Source: Erythrobacter sp.
GTDB lineage: Bacteria; Pseudomonadota; Alphaproteobacteria; Sphingomonadales; Sphingomonadaceae
Direction of reading: 5' to 3'
Length of the DNA stretch: 64,000 nt
NCBI GenBank assembly: GCA_019739335.1
Contig: CP073261.1
Span: 3,028,001 to 3,092,000 of the forward strand
Below, one piece after another: positions 63,993 to 64,000 of the stretch (its first letter is position 1; the number at the start of each line of letters is the position of its first letter). The notes under the pieces were generated by a model. The model saw nothing but the letters and a program-made list of their open reading frames with translations. It made no database searches and was not told where the DNA came from. A program made the position numbers and the translations under genes.

Positions 63993-64000
63993 CCGATATC
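63989..64000 (+). CDS. Start of a probable anti-sigma factor gene, cut by the window
   Basis: Only four codons (MTDI) are visible. The ATG overlaps the sigma factor stop. In SigF-type loci the next gene usually encodes the DUF1109 membrane anti-sigma factor NrsF. The identity here is inferred from position alone. Confidence 0.45.

Overview
The window is GC-rich chromosomal DNA from an alphaproteobacterium, most likely a sphingomonad of the Erythrobacter/Altererythrobacter type. The grounds are the zapA-6S RNA-fau order with a small coiled-coil gene before zapA, a DUF2842 gene, the E1alpha-E1beta-E2 order of a branched-chain 2-oxoacid dehydrogenase, and palindromic repeats of the kind scattered through sphingomonad genomes. 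It looks like core chromosome with one accessory block for surface polysaccharide. No phage, transposase, CRISPR array or rRNA was seen.

Layout. 1-7.6 kb: a cut-off SLC13-type permease, tRNA-Leu, suhB-like phosphatase and efp, two cell-wall enzymes (M23 peptidase, L,D-transpeptidase), thiE with a class I aldolase, and two small genes. 7.6-12 kb: tkt-gap-pgk, an operon of central sugar metabolism. 12-15.3 kb: a zauP-like gene, zapA, 6S RNA, fau, DUF2842, a thioesterase, an iron alcohol dehydrogenase and tRNA-Asp. 15.4-20.2 kb: the three-gene 2-oxoacid dehydrogenase operon behind a near-consensus promoter, then thyA. 20.2-40 kb: surface polysaccharide genes, with purF, an SDR gene and tRNA-Pro embedded. 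40-50 kb: wecC/wecB, a serine hydrolase, cfa, photolyase, a membrane hydrolase, a WbuB-like glycosyltransferase and the priming transferase. 50-64 kb: an old yellow enzyme, korAB, rppH, rsmB, guaB, a hydroxybutyrate dehydrogenase, a zinc peptidase, an M56/BlaI pair and an ECF sigma factor with the first codons of its probable anti-sigma gene.

The polysaccharide genes form a nearly complete Wzx/Wzy-type pathway: UDP-sugar synthesis (UDP-GlcA 4-epimerase, WecB, WecC), priming transferase, two glycosyltransferases, flippase, two dissimilar polymerases, outer-membrane export lipoprotein and Wzc-like tyrosine autokinase. Decoration genes are a left-handed beta-helix acyltransferase, a methyltransferase and three different sulfotransferases in a row. 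Together they suggest a sulfated, acidic exopolysaccharide or capsule.

The most notable regulatory signals are two exact copies of the GTAACC-N16-CGAA motif of SigF-type ECF factors, 31 bp apart at the start of the ECF gene; a BlaI-type operator overlapping the -10 box of the blaI/M56 operon; and a palindrome filling the spacer of the 2-oxoacid dehydrogenase promoter.
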